Assembly (NCBI GenBank): GCA_036971615.1
Contig: JAYKKR010000004.1
Location: forward strand, 2,356,001 to 2,420,000
Length of the DNA: 64,000 nt
From: Amyloporia xantha
Taxonomy: Eukaryota > Basidiomycota > Agaricomycetes > Polyporales > Adustoporiaceae
Direction: 5' to 3'
In this document: piece after piece, positions 1-9,905 of the stretch
Numbering within the stretch: the stretch's first letter is position 1
How the letters are laid out: the number at the start of each line of letters is the position of its first letter
Notes under the pieces: generated by a model
The model's database searches: none
Told to the model about the DNA's origin: nothing
The model's input: only the letters and a program-made list of their open reading frames with translations
Program-made: the position numbers and the translations under genes

Positions 1-2
1 TT

Positions 3-1129
3 CAGGAGGCCCGTGCCTCGAATAAAAAGGACAACCAGAGCGGGACAGAGCGGGAGGAACTGGCTATAATGAAAGAGAAGGAAAGGTTACAGAGGGAGGC
101 CGAAGATGACCGGGCATGGGCGGAGGGATTAGCGCGAGAGGCGGCCAAAAAGGAGCGCGCTGCTGCACACCAGAAGAAGGTCGCGTCCCGCGCGTTGAAA
201 GAGCAAGAGATGGATAAGCAAACAAAACAAAAGGCTGTCGACCACATCGCGCGGATCAATTTGGATCGTCAAGCCATGAAGGAGAAAGCCATTGAGGACA
301 AGCGGGCGCGCGTGGCCCTCGCGCAGGCGGGCCCTTCGCGACCCCCTCAAGAAGCAGCGGTGCCAGGGGCAGGTGGGCAACTGAATGCCGACTCCAATGC
401 CATGGTTCCGACCAAGCGGACCGCAGCTCAGGGCCCTGGAGAAGCGCAGCTCGCCTTGCTTAAAAAAGTGCGAGACCGTCTTGGGAGCCAGCCGCCTGTC
501 GCGGCAACCATAAAGCCCACCACCCAAACTGCACCGCCCGCGCTGGGAGGAATAGAGTGGCGTACAGCTGTCGCGGGGCCAAGTGTGGCGCGGCCCGCGC
601 GTCCTCAGCCGCGACCGCGATATCAAGGGGCCAGCCACGAGAATACTGCTGGCCCGTCATCCATGTATGTTGATAGAACTCCCGGTTCAAGCGACAAGGA
701 CAGTACCAAATCCGACGAGGATGGGTCACCTTCGCGACCTGCTCCCGGCGCATGGACGAGGGCCAAGGCGCAGAAAGAAAAGCAGGCCATGCTTCAAGCG
801 CCTACAGGAGGATCCGTGTCAGATGCGATAGGACAGCCGCGTGCGACACGCGCAACGACGCGGAAACAGGATAAGACTGGGAAAGGTGATGCAAGGCCAG
901 ATAGCCAAGACGGTCAGGTGAAATCCAATGCAAGTCCTGCCAAGCGCGTGCTACGGTTCGCGCCACCGGCCGCGCGAGAGGTCGCGGTCGCGGTGCCGGG
1001 GGCAGAACGCCTGCTTTGCCCGCTCTCGAGGAGGAGGATGAGGAGGACGAGGAGAAAGATTCAGAGGAAGATGATAATCCTCGTCCTAGGAAAGTGGCCA
1101 AACGTGGCCATGGACAAAGAAGAAGATGA
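3..1129 (+). CDS. Partial coiled-coil / disordered nuclear-type protein (5' end off window)
   Basis: The reading frame is open from the left edge, so the true start lies outside the window. Residues 1 to about 100 are Lys/Glu/Ala/Arg-rich and strongly heptad-like, predicting a long coiled coil. A Pro/Ser/Ala-rich disordered part follows. Around 940-1000 the plausible frame moves by one missing base: the downstream frame gives an RG-repeat, a run of about 20 acidic residues (from 1025) and a basic tail, ending at TGA 1127-1129. The upstream frame instead runs on to 1223 with an implausible tail. The gene converges on gene A, 366 bp away. No enzymatic domain is recognised; the acidic and basic ends suggest a nuclear, nucleic-acid or histone-facing role, which is inference only. 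Confidence 0.55.
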
Positions 1130-1494
1130 GGCCTGTGATACCCATGCAAGGCGCGGCGCGTCACGCAGTCGCGGTTGTCCAGTGTCAGTTGCTGAGTCGC
1201 GGTTATTTAGTGGCGATTGTTGAGTCGCGGACGAGTTTTGGCCAGATATTTTAGAAGTCACCCCATATGTATTGCCTGTGGCGTCTGCTGTCTTATTTGT
1301 GATGTTCCACCTAATGGGCAATCTAATGCATTGTAATTCCAGACCTGTACAGACTTGTGTTAATCAGAGACTATTGCTCCACTCTTTCACAACTTGAGTC
1401 GCGCGCATAAATTGGACTGGAATTATAATCATTTATATAGTAGTTTTTGGGACTGTTGAAGTCCCATGCGCTCGCGAGACTATGGTATGTACAT
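1130..1494. other. Intergenic gap between convergent genes
   Basis: About 365 bp between two convergent genes, moderately AT-rich. It presumably holds both 3' UTRs. I see no further ORF, repeat or RNA signature. Confidence 0.4.
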
Positions 1495-4302
1495 CTAAAT
1501 ATTCATCGTAAAAAGAAATCTATGCGGACGATGTGCCGCGCTGTGAGTCCTCCCCTGCTGTTCTCCACCAGTCGCAATTTTGTGAACATCCGCAGCCTGG
1601 ATTGAAACTCGCGTCGCCGCGGTCGTGCTTGGATCCCGTGTTTGAACACTGTCCTGGCTGATGTTGCTCGCGAGGGCGGCGGTAGAAGTCGCGCGCGAAG
1701 CCGCGCCTTGGAACATGGGCTCTGGCACATAGGCCCGTCGAGCGCTGAGGTCCAGGACTTGTTTGCGGATGCCCTCCATCTGCCCCGCGTACCCGTCAAT
1801 CTGCGCAGAGATGCTGTCCAGCGAGGCTTGCACGCTCGATGCGTTGAGGGACTGCTGCACCTTCTTGAACTCCTCGCGAAGGTTGATGATTGATGCTTGG
1901 AGGTGCTCGGGCTCGATGGAGGCGACCGCGCTGTTCAGTGCGTTGACCTGCGCACTTACCGTCTCGACGCGCGTGTCGAGATTCTCCATGGACTCTTCCA
2001 TGTTCTCCTGTTGCTCCTCCACCTGCAAGACACGCGCCTCGATAGCGCTCCCAGCAACCTCGACCGCACCCATGCGCTCGGTCAAGCTCTCGAGCAGGAC
2101 ACGCGCCTCGCCCGTGCCCCCGCAACCTCCACTGCCGCCAAGCGCTCCGTCAAGCTCACGACATCCTCCTCATAGTCTCCAAACGATGTTTGGACCTTCT
2201 CCATGAGGAAGTCCCTGAGCTGCACGGCAACTTCGGTGGCCGTGTCTTCCATCTTCTCCAGGGGCACTATGGCCGCCTCATGCCTCCTCGCGATGTCCTC
2301 GAGCATGGCGACCTTTTCTTGCAAGGCCGCGACCGTCTCCTTCAGCTGCGCGGTCTCCGTTTGGTCCTTGGCGAGCTGCTCGTGGGAGGCCTCGGAGTGT
2401 GTCTCGCGCGCACGATGGGCCTCCTGGTTGGTCTCCGCAAGACCGCGGTCCTCCTCTTCGCGCGCAATGGGACTTTGCTGCGGCTCGTCGAACCTTTTGA
2501 GTCAGTGATGCTCCCACTGGTTCTCCTGGTCCTTGAGGTAGACGTAGGCGGGCGGTGTGGGGTCACGGCGAGATGGCGCGGTCTTGGGCTTCTTCGCGCG
2601 GCTGGGCCCTGCAACTGGCTCTACTGGGTCCTCGGCGTCGATGTCGAGCGGCGGTGAGGTGCGCTCAAGGCGACTGTCTCGTTTTGGCCGCGTCTTCTTC
2701 ACTGCACCGCGAGTTGGTTTGCCGGCGGTTTTCTTCGCCTGAGCCAACTCGGCCTCATACTCCTCGAATAGCTGGCCGTTGGGGAGTATGTTCTTGTTGT
2801 CACTGTTCTGGTGCAAGAAGCCCAGGTCTTTCACCCAGACGGTCCATGCCGGCGGCGCAACCTTGTCGCGGATGCATTTCTGCGCGTATTCTTGAAACGC
2901 TTTTGCGGTGTCCGTCGCGGTCTGGTGGCCAGTGATCGCCTTGCCGTTGGGTCGCCGAGGAACCAGAGAGCACTTGCCCTTGTTGCGCGCGCAGTACATG
3001 CAGTGCCCGAAGTGTGATGTCGCGACCATGCACACCTTTTGGCCTGCGCGCATACACCACAGCTGACGACCTACAGACCAGCAGGTGAGCGTAAAACAAT
3101 CGCGACGATGCAATGACTTACAGATTTCACTGCTACTGCAGACGCCTCTTCGATCCTTGCAGCCTCTGCAGCGGCCCTTGTGGTGTGCTCAGGCTGCTTC
3201 TCCTTGGTGCGTGCGGACCGGCGCGGCGCATTCTTGCCTGCGGTCTTCTTCTCGCCGTTGCGCGGAGGCGGCGCGTCCTCCTCGTCCTCGTCCTCGTCCT
3301 CCTCCTCGTCCTCCTTGTCCCCATTCTCATCGTCCACCTCTTCTTCCTCGTCGCGTCCACCCACCACTTCCACCTCCACCTCTTCCTCACGTGCCCGCTT
3401 CTTGCCTTTTGCATTTGACGGCTTCTTTTTTTCAGGTAGCGGCGGCACCCTCACACAATCCAGAACGATTGGACTGTCGTCCGAGTCGACGAGCGGCCTC
3501 TTCAGGGATGGCCGGACAACCGGGCGCTTCATGCGAGGGGGCGCGTTTACTGGGGGCAACGCGAACCGCGGTTTTGTCCTCTTGGGCTGCTGTGTTGTCT
3601 CCATAGAGGCCGCGGTGGGCTGCGCTGTGGGTGCCGCCGGTGGGGGTGTGTGCGATTGGGTGGCAGCGTCTGCCTGAGCGGAGGGCTTTGCTGCCTTGCT
3701 CTTCGCGGTCTCGCTGTCCTGGTGCGCATCCGACTTCCGTTTCTGGACAGGGACGCGCGACGTCGATGCTTCCGGCGTTGGAGCTTGCGCAAGCGTCTCG
3801 CGCGCCGCTGGAGGAGCTCCTGCTGTGAAAGATGTTAGCATTTGTCAGTGGCCTCGACAACTGACATGCGCTGTGCTTACCTCTCTTGGCCCACCACTGA
3901 TCGTTCCCCAGCTCCACCTCCTGAGTTGGCCCAGGGATGACGAAGTTCTTCATGCCGCTCGAGTAGATGCGAGGATCGTCGACTCTGATGTTGCGGAGGT
4001 CGGCGCCGTTGCGAGAGTCGGCGTACTCCCTGAGTGCGCTGCACAGCAACATAGGCACGCGCAGAGACCCGCGCACATCCCGGGGAGCGTCGCGGAACGC
4101 GTGCCAGCCCTTTTTCTAGAAATGAAAAAGATGTTAGCTGTTCTCATATGAGTGGCTGCTATGTACTCACAAACTCGGAGTAGAAGGACTCCTCGTAGAG
4201 CACGTAGCCTTGTGTGCCCGGGGCGGGCGCGCAAGCGAGCGCGGCCGCCATACGCGCGGTCGCGGTGTCGATGGTGAGCTGGCGGACGACGGCGTCGGAC
4301 AT
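1495..4302 (-). CDS. Gene A: Zn2Cys6-like cluster plus long coiled-coil protein, multi-exon, with lesions
   Basis: ATG at 4302. Exons 4171-4302, 3881-4115 and 3122-3822 splice cleanly (introns 4116-4170, 3823-3880 and 3071-3121, all GT-AG), then exon 4 runs from 3070. The order is: an N-terminal conserved domain of about 120 residues; a Pro/Lys-rich linker; a long acidic run; a basic patch; a cysteine cluster at 2970-3061; a conserved Gly-rich stretch; and C-terminal coiled coils to 1495. The cluster reads C-x2-C-x6-C-x9-C-x2-C-x6-C only if one A is missing from the A4 run at 3037-3040. A second missing base lies in the G5 run at 2117-2121, and there is an in-frame TGA at 2502-2504. It is homologous to gene B. 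The cluster is of the type used by fungal DNA-binding proteins; the function is otherwise unknown. Confidence 0.65.
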
Positions 4303-4766
4303 TTTCAGTGAGAAGCGAGGTTAGAAAAGCGAGAGAGGCTGGAGTGGCGGTGATGGTAAGAGGAAGACAGAATGAACTTGGACGCGCGCGACCTTCAAGT
4401 GCTGAACGGGTTGCGGGTTATGTCAGCAACGCGTCAACGCGCGCTCAGGTGATCGCCGATTTTCGATCGTCTTGTCACATGGGCGCCTGAATCAATCGCG
4501 ACCTCCTATCCCAAGTCAACTGCTACGCGTCTTTGTACTCTCATCCAGTCTTTCCGCTGCAAGTAGGTGCTAATACAAATTCCTGTGCAATGTTCATAAG
4601 CTCATGAAAACAACTTAGCATTCCCACCTCGTCGCGACCACAAACACCGCGATCGATGAACATGGACATGGAGAACCGTGAGGACCTCGTCCACAGCTGT
4701 GATGAGTACTGACAACCCATAGGCAAATCCAATTGAAGGCGCGCACAGATCTCCCCCGACGTGCTC
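4303..4766. promoter_or_regulatory. Divergent intergenic region, gene A / gene F1
   Basis: This 464-bp gap separates two start codons facing away from each other, so both promoters must lie here. No clear TATA box is visible. GATCG/CGATC and CGCGA motifs recur. The mirrored pair E/B has an equivalent 252-bp gap, which supports a shared bidirectional promoter as inference. Confidence 0.4.
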
Positions 4767-6014
4767 ATGTCTGAGGCCCGCGGAACTCTTATGACTAGAG
4801 GTGAGTACAGTGATCGCAATCTCCACTTTGTGGCTGATGTTAATACGACTGATTTCCGATCTTGAAGACCGCGATTCAGTGCCCCAAGACGAGAACTCGG
4901 GTGGCCGCGCACGCACCCCGATTGATTTGGATTTTTTTGATTTGGATCCAGGTATGTCCTCATATCCACATGGAATGGGCACTTATCTAGCATTGGCGTG
5001 AAGATTTGAACCGCGCGCGAACCCCAATCGACCTCGACCGCGACCTCGACCTCGACCGCGACCTCGACCTCCACCGCGACCTCGACCTGGACCGCGACCT
5101 CCGCGACCTCGACTTTGACCGCGACCTCGACCTCGATGTGCCTGACGCGGCCGCGGGAATTGTTCCAACTCACAACAATATTGTCCATCAGAGTGTGTGA
5201 GGAAGTTCCTCTTTTGGATTGAACTGATATTGATTGTAGCATTCTACCGTGACCGCTCACCTGTCAGCCTAAAAAGTGTGTTGAAGGAGGCTATGGAGGT
5301 TATGGAACGCCATGGGAGTGAAGGCAAGTGTGTTCCATTTGATATAATAACATAGGGCGAACCTCTGATATACAGGAACAGAGCGCAGTCGCGAACGGTC
5401 GCCCATCCTTCTTGACGATCTTAGCGATGACTTCGATGAAGAACCTCAAGTAGTCGCCCGCATCAGCGCTGAGGCCAGAACCAAGAGGCAGGGTGGGGAG
5501 CGTCACGAAAACTTCAATACCCACAGCACAATTGAACGCATTGTGGACGAAGGCCATTCCAGAAGTGCTCCTCAAGTCGAGACGAGAAATACAGATTCTG
5601 CCCCTGACGTCCATGACGCTCCGCGCCGCGATGATGTCGCGGCAGGTCATCTCGGGGAAGTAGCACCTTTGCCACCTACTTCTCTCGCCGCGCGCTAGCA
5701 CGCGCATATCAAGGATAAAATTAGCAATGGTGGGCAAATGTTTCATGTTTTTGATTCAACCATTCATCCAGCATAGGATTTCCTATCGCGACCGAGGCCA
5801 CATATCTCCGTGACATGCGGCGACACGCTCGCGACCAATTGATCGCGGTCGACCATGACATCGACGCGCTCAACGACATCCTCTTGTTGGAGCGGGAATT
5901 CGGCAGCACCTGAGCACAACGAGCATAAAAAGTAGGATCTCCAAGGTGGAGACGAAGTTGTGGGTGCATGGGTCTCCGTCCTGGGACGAGCACGAGGACG
6001 GTCCTCCCGAGTAG
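4767..6014 (+). CDS. Gene F1: small acidic, Asp/Leu-Asp/Arg repeat coiled-coil protein
   Basis: Exon 1 is tiny: ATG 4767 to 4800, phase 1, followed by GTGAGT. Exons 4868-4951 and 5004-5196 splice in frame and encode an Asp-Leu-Asp-Arg repeat. Exon 4 (5277-5323) follows an 80-nt intron. Intron 5324-5375 is of the GC-AG class (AAG|GCAAGT). Exon 5 (from 5376) encodes an acidic stretch. A last, coiled-coil exon lies near 5780-5900, but its upstream junction is unresolved. The present sequence stops at TGA 5911-5913. Duplicate F2 has GGGG where F1 has GGG (5894-5896) and reads on to a TAG equivalent to 6012-6014. F1 is homologous to gene E in its exon-1 layout and in the central helical exon. It is divergent from gene A. 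Function unknown. Confidence 0.55.
5013..5140 (+). repeat. Asp-Leu-Asp-Arg coding minisatellite in F1
   Basis: Degenerate 12-bp tandem repeat, unit GACCTCGACCGC, inside exon 3 of F1. The same repeat in duplicate F2 (about 56245-56330, opposite strand) is shorter and has different unit order, so this is a length-variable coding repeat. Confidence 0.7.
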
Positions 6015-6913
6015 ACGCGACTTTAGCCATGTACTTTTTTCCTGCAAATTTACCATGAAGTTCACCTCCTGTATGCTTGGTATGTACCCTAGTTTGAGTT
6101 ATGAAATTAGTCACTTCGGCAGTATACACATAACGGGGCCTTTCGCTACAAGTGGCCATGGTCGCGACAGCCTGAGTGGAGTTGTCGTGCTCGCGCGCGA
6201 CTTCGCGATGGACTTTCCCAAACTCGCGGTGGCCCTCTTGCACCGTTTATCCATTGATGTTTAATGGTGCTTATGGTCGCGAGCCACTTGACGAACTGGC
6301 AGAGTTTAGTATGGGTTGTATTCCTGGGGTGAATATGCTCTCGCGAGGTCTCTATGGTGAACTCTGCCAGTCGCGATCTTCACTATTGTTTTGCGCGAGA
6401 GCCGCGAGTATTGGCAACTAATTGTCCGTGGTGCAGGCAGATGATGGCATGTACATGAGTAAAACATGGGCAAGACTCACTTGCAATTTGATAGTCCCCA
6501 CAGTGTGAAGCTGTCCGCCTGCAAGCGATTTTGGTGGGAGGACAGGGGCAGCCAGTGGGCAATTGTCGCCGAGGAAAATGTCACATGGCGCGAGCCTGCC
6601 AGACAGAGGACAGCAGCACCTCGGCCGAGCCAGGGAGACAGGGAGGAATTGTCGCGGAAAAACAGAGCACATCGCGCGAGGCTACAGGACAGGGAACAGC
6701 TCTGCCTCGGCCGAGCCAGGGAGACAGGGAGGAATTGTCGCGGACAAGCAGAGTATATCGCGCGAGCCTGTAAGCCTATATAGTGGTGAGAGCAACCGGC
6801 CGAGCCTGAATCTCAAGGCCCTGCTGCAGCGTCGGCCGACGTCCGGCGTCCCTTGGGTCAGGGCACATTGTCAACCATATATATCCTATGAGTCAGGTGA
6901 ATATGACTGAACG
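6015..6913. other. F1 downstream tail with tandem repeats, no convincing gene
   Basis: Non-coding as far as I can tell. At 6275-6390 a 13-bp inverted repeat (CTGGCAGAGTT / AACTCTGCCAG) flanks about 80 bp. At about 6590-6770 an 86-bp unit is repeated about two times (three times in the right-hand copy). Because 86 is not a multiple of three, the repeat stays open in several frames, which explains the overlapping ORFs here. Confidence 0.5.
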
Positions 6914-7680
6914 GGCTCGCTGAAGTTGGCGACATGTAGCGCTGGTCTCTCAGAAGAGATGAACGAGTCCGTGGTTGCAAATACGTCGTCCATATTCTTA
7001 TGCGTTTGAAAAGACCGTTCCACAAATAAAGTCTTCAAGTTGTCTTCAAAGGGCGCGTAGACCGATACTAACTTAGAAGATTCAGGAGGGATGATAACCA
7101 TTTGCCTGGCTCGGACTAAGTTATCTTGAGACCGAGAGCGTTGTTGACGCTTTCGTCGCTGATTCTTCTTATGCAGTCTCGTCCTCCCCGTGCGGTCTCG
7201 CGATCCAATGAAGACCTTGAAGGCTTGTCCATGGTCGTCCGTAAGAGAAGAAGTCGAATTCTCCACCTCTAGGGAGATGCCAGTGTCCGCGAACTGTATA
7301 GCGGTCTTACCGTCTTGCCTCAAGACCAAAAGTGAGTATTGGTCCGCGAAGTCATTGCCTAAAATGAAAGGGGTCGTCATTCCTTTAACGACATAAGCCT
7401 CGACGTTCATTTTAATGGACCGCTCCTCGGTCTTGAAGATCAAGTCGATAGGAACATAACCGGAAATCTTAGCTCGCCCAGTGACCTGTACCAAGTTGAT
7501 CTTCTGGCCCGCCTTGATTTTGGGAGGATGTATCATCGCCTCTAAACACTTTGCAGAGATGAGAGTAATGTCTGATCCCGAGTCGATGATGATATCCTGC
7601 ATTTTGACCTCTCGGTCTCCTAAAAATCCGCGAGCCTTTGTAGCCTTTGATCCAAGGAAGGAACAACCGGGCGGTCTAGC
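6914..7680 (-). CDS. Gypsy aspartic protease (truncated pol start)
   Basis: Retroviral-type aspartic protease region; it would cleave the Gag-Pol polyprotein. The active-site motif D-S-G-S-D is encoded around 7571-7586, followed by the usual hydrophobic beta-hairpin residues and an I-L-G-N-D-F motif (flap or second-Gly region) further on. It lies one frame away from gag (one missing base or a -1 shift near 7830), so expression needs frameshifting, or a base has been lost. The C-terminal part, rich in Lys/Arg and then acidic, resembles a protease-RT linker. The coding sequence is cut at 6913 before RT. Confidence 0.7.
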
Positions 7681-7760
7681 AAGGTGTTTACGAAGTTCTA
7701 AGACCGGCTGGTTATCTAAGGAAACTGGCCCTTGGAAAAGAGACCGAAGGTTCTTAGTAG

Positions 7761-9575
7761 CTAGACGTCGACTGCGTCGTAAAGGAGGAGGAGCTGGGCG
7801 TGCGCTATAAACTGTGACGGATTTAGTTTCCTGAGTAGCCGAGGGACTGCCTCTCCCTCCAGGGCCGTACCTGCTGCTTCGGTCTTGCTAGGCTGAGCAA
7901 GATATACAGAAGGTTCGGTAGACTGGAGGGATTTACGAAAATCCTGCTCGGTCTCCGATTCGACGTCTGACAATCCTAAGTAAGCGATCTCATAGTCCTC
8001 CTCTGCGCGTAGCTCCTCTTCAGAAAGCTGGATAAAATTGGTTCGAGCAAACCGCTGTCCTTGTCGAGCGTGCTTGCATTCGTTGTCCCAGTGGAAAGGA
8101 CTATCACAGTGCCGACAAGGTCGCTTGCCTAATTCCTGCGGAGTTTTACGAAGCTTAGACCGGTTGGAATCGTCTCGAGGAAACTTGGGTGGAGACCGGT
8201 TAGGAGTAGTGGAGTCCGCGGCATTAGAACGTGAATCCCTAAACCGATTTCGTCGGTCTTCAAAGGAGGGTTTCAACGGCTCCTTTGAATCAGTACCAAG
8301 ACCAACAAGGGTTTCTTCATAGTACTTAATGGCGTTCTGAAGATCGACGACCTTAGCATATAGGTGAGGGGATAGAACGGTGTTCCACATGACCGGGGCT
8401 CCGTCAAGGATTTCACCAACCAATTCGGTTTCAGTGTAATCATATACGAATTCGAGCAGTTCCAACTTGCGAATGTAATACTCAGAAGGCAATTCCCTCT
8501 GATTTCCGCTGTCTCGGTATCGGGCACGGTTGGCCTTAGACTTTTGTCGGTCTAACCAAGCCTTGTTCATGTAGTGCTTTCCAATAGCTTTCCGCAAGGA
8601 GGTCCACCCTTTCTGAATGCGCTCTCGTTCATAACCAGGAAGCGAGAAATACCAGTTTTCTGCATGAGACCGAAGACGCCTAGGTACGACGGATCCAAGC
8701 TGTTTGGCTATCATGGAAGATCCTTCAGCTATTTGATTGACCTTCATAATCCATCGAGCTAGAGTCTCGGTATCCCCGTCCCAAGTGGGTACTACATCGA
8801 TTTTCAGCTTGAGATCAAACCGAGGGACCTCTGCTGGTCTAGGATCATCGCTGTCTGAGTTGGAATTCTTCGGTTTTCGTTTCGAAGGAATAGGACCCGT
8901 CGGCTTCTTGGGAGGTCCGGTCGGTTTCTCATCATCTGAAGAGTCTGACGGATCGCTGGGATCATCTCCAGGAAACCGTCTCATACGCGGTATTCCCCCT
9001 TTACCGAATAATTCCGTGATGCGGCGACCATGCCTGGCGGGCTCTGCTCGCTTCTTCTTGGCCTTCTCCCTCATTCCCGGGATCCTTGAGGTTGGGTCTT
9101 GATCCTCGTCGTGAGGGGGTTCTTCAGCCTCGGATTCTTGAGGAACGGGAGCGGTGTCTACTAGAGCGGTTTCAGTTGGTCTTGCGCTATCCTCCATATG
9201 AGGCGGCTTGGGTCGGTTAGAAAACGGAGTTCGTCGAAGAGCGGAAGAAACAGTAGGGACCTCTGCTGGAGTTGTCGGTCTTGCGCTTCGAACTGACACA
9301 TTACTATGCCGACTAGATACTCGGGGAGGTGTCTCATCCTCATCCTCATCGGGTACTACCTTCTGACGAATCCCTAACACCCTTCCTAGAAACAACAGAA
9401 AGGTCTCGACCTCCGCTCTGTATGCTACTCCTAAAATCTGGAAATCGTTGACTGAATAAACCACCTCCTTGGACAGTCCTGTTTTGTCGAACTTAGGGAA
9501 AGGAGGAGGAGTAGAACCGCAAGCCTGAATGCGGCTTCCGTAGGTATAAGTAAGCTTTCCGAGTAAAGCGTTAAG
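7761..9575 (-). CDS. Gypsy Gag, C-terminal part (capsid and zinc knuckle)
   Basis: Continues the Gag started at 15908; copia separates the halves. It has a disordered, Pro/Ser/Asp-rich first half, then a helical capsid-type domain with the W-x(n)-G-x2-A-x2-W pattern typical of retrotransposon gag, and a CCHC zinc knuckle (C-x2-C-x4-H-x4-C) around 8060-8110. The open frame ends at 7761; protease is one frame away. Gag forms the particle and packages element RNA. With the 5-bp duplication removed, both halves join in frame to about 776 residues, so gag was intact when copia inserted. Confidence 0.75.
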   Translation of the reverse strand, partial: LNALLGKLTYTYGSRIQACGSTPPPFPKFDKTGLSKEVVYSVNDFQILGVAYRAEVETFLLFLGRVLGIRQKVVPDEDEDETPPRVSSRHSNVSVRSARPTTPAEVPTVSSALRRTPFSNRPKPPHMEDSARPTETALVDTAPVPQESEAEEPPHDEDQDPTSRIPGMREKAKKKRAEPARHGRRITELFGKGGIPRMRRFPGDDPSDPSDSSDDEKPTGPPKKPTGPIPSKRKPKNSNSDSDDPRPAEVPRFDLKLKIDVVPTWDGDTETLARWIMKVNQIAEGSSMIAKQLGSVVPRRLRSHAENWYFSLPGYERERIQKGWTSLRKAIGKHYMNKAWLDRQKSKANRARYRDSGNQRELPSEYYIRKLELLEFVYDYTETELVGEILDGAPVMWNTVLSPHLYAKVVDLQNAIKYYEETLVGLGTDSKEPLKPSFEDRRNRFRDSRSNAADSTTPNRSPPKFPRDDSNRSKLRKTPQELGKRPCRHCDSPFHWDNECKHARQGQRFARTNFIQLSEEELRAEEDYEIAYLGLSDVESETEQDFRKSLQSTEPSVYLAQPSKTEAAGTALEGEAVPRLLRKLNPSQFIAHAQLLLLYDAVDV

Positions 9576-9879
9576 TGTTGAGCGCAGACTATAGAGGAGA
9601 GGAGGCTAATCCGTCTTGTATTCTAGTGGGCTGTAAGGCCCGGCTTATATACATGCATGAAAGGCTCCTTAGTAATCGTATCTAGAAACCTATAGAATAT
9701 CTTAGTAAGATATGAAGTCATAATGAAATCATAGTGGAGATTTCTTAGTAAGAAAGTGGAGCCTATGAAGTAAGACAAGAACATACTATGGAACGTCATA
9801 GAACATCATAGAAATGAGTAAGTACTGACTACCAAGTATGGAAGTGCGACTACTATAGTTGGCAACTGATCGTTCAACA
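9576..9879 (-). repeat. Copia 3' LTR
   Basis: 304 bp, TG...CA ends. The minus strand carries TATATAAG-type TATA sequence near 9644-9652. The preceding polypurine tract (GAGTGGGAG on the minus strand) abuts position 9880. Confidence 0.9.
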
Positions 9880-9905
9880 CTCCCACTCAACTAGATAGTC
9901 GCTAA

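Larger units (their letters stand above)
4783..6913 (+). repeat. Left copy of a 2.1-kb inverted segmental duplication
   Basis: This segment reappears, reverse complemented, at about 54389-56578. It contains nearly all of F1 plus a 900-bp tail. It begins within exon 1 of F1 and ends at the truncated gypsy element. The copies are highly similar but differ in tandem-repeat number and single-base indels. Confidence 0.75.

Noticed and set aside
6466..6910. Several overlapping Gly/Arg/Glu-rich ORFs downstream of F1
   Set aside because: They are the 86-bp tandem repeat read in successive frames; 86 is not a multiple of three.
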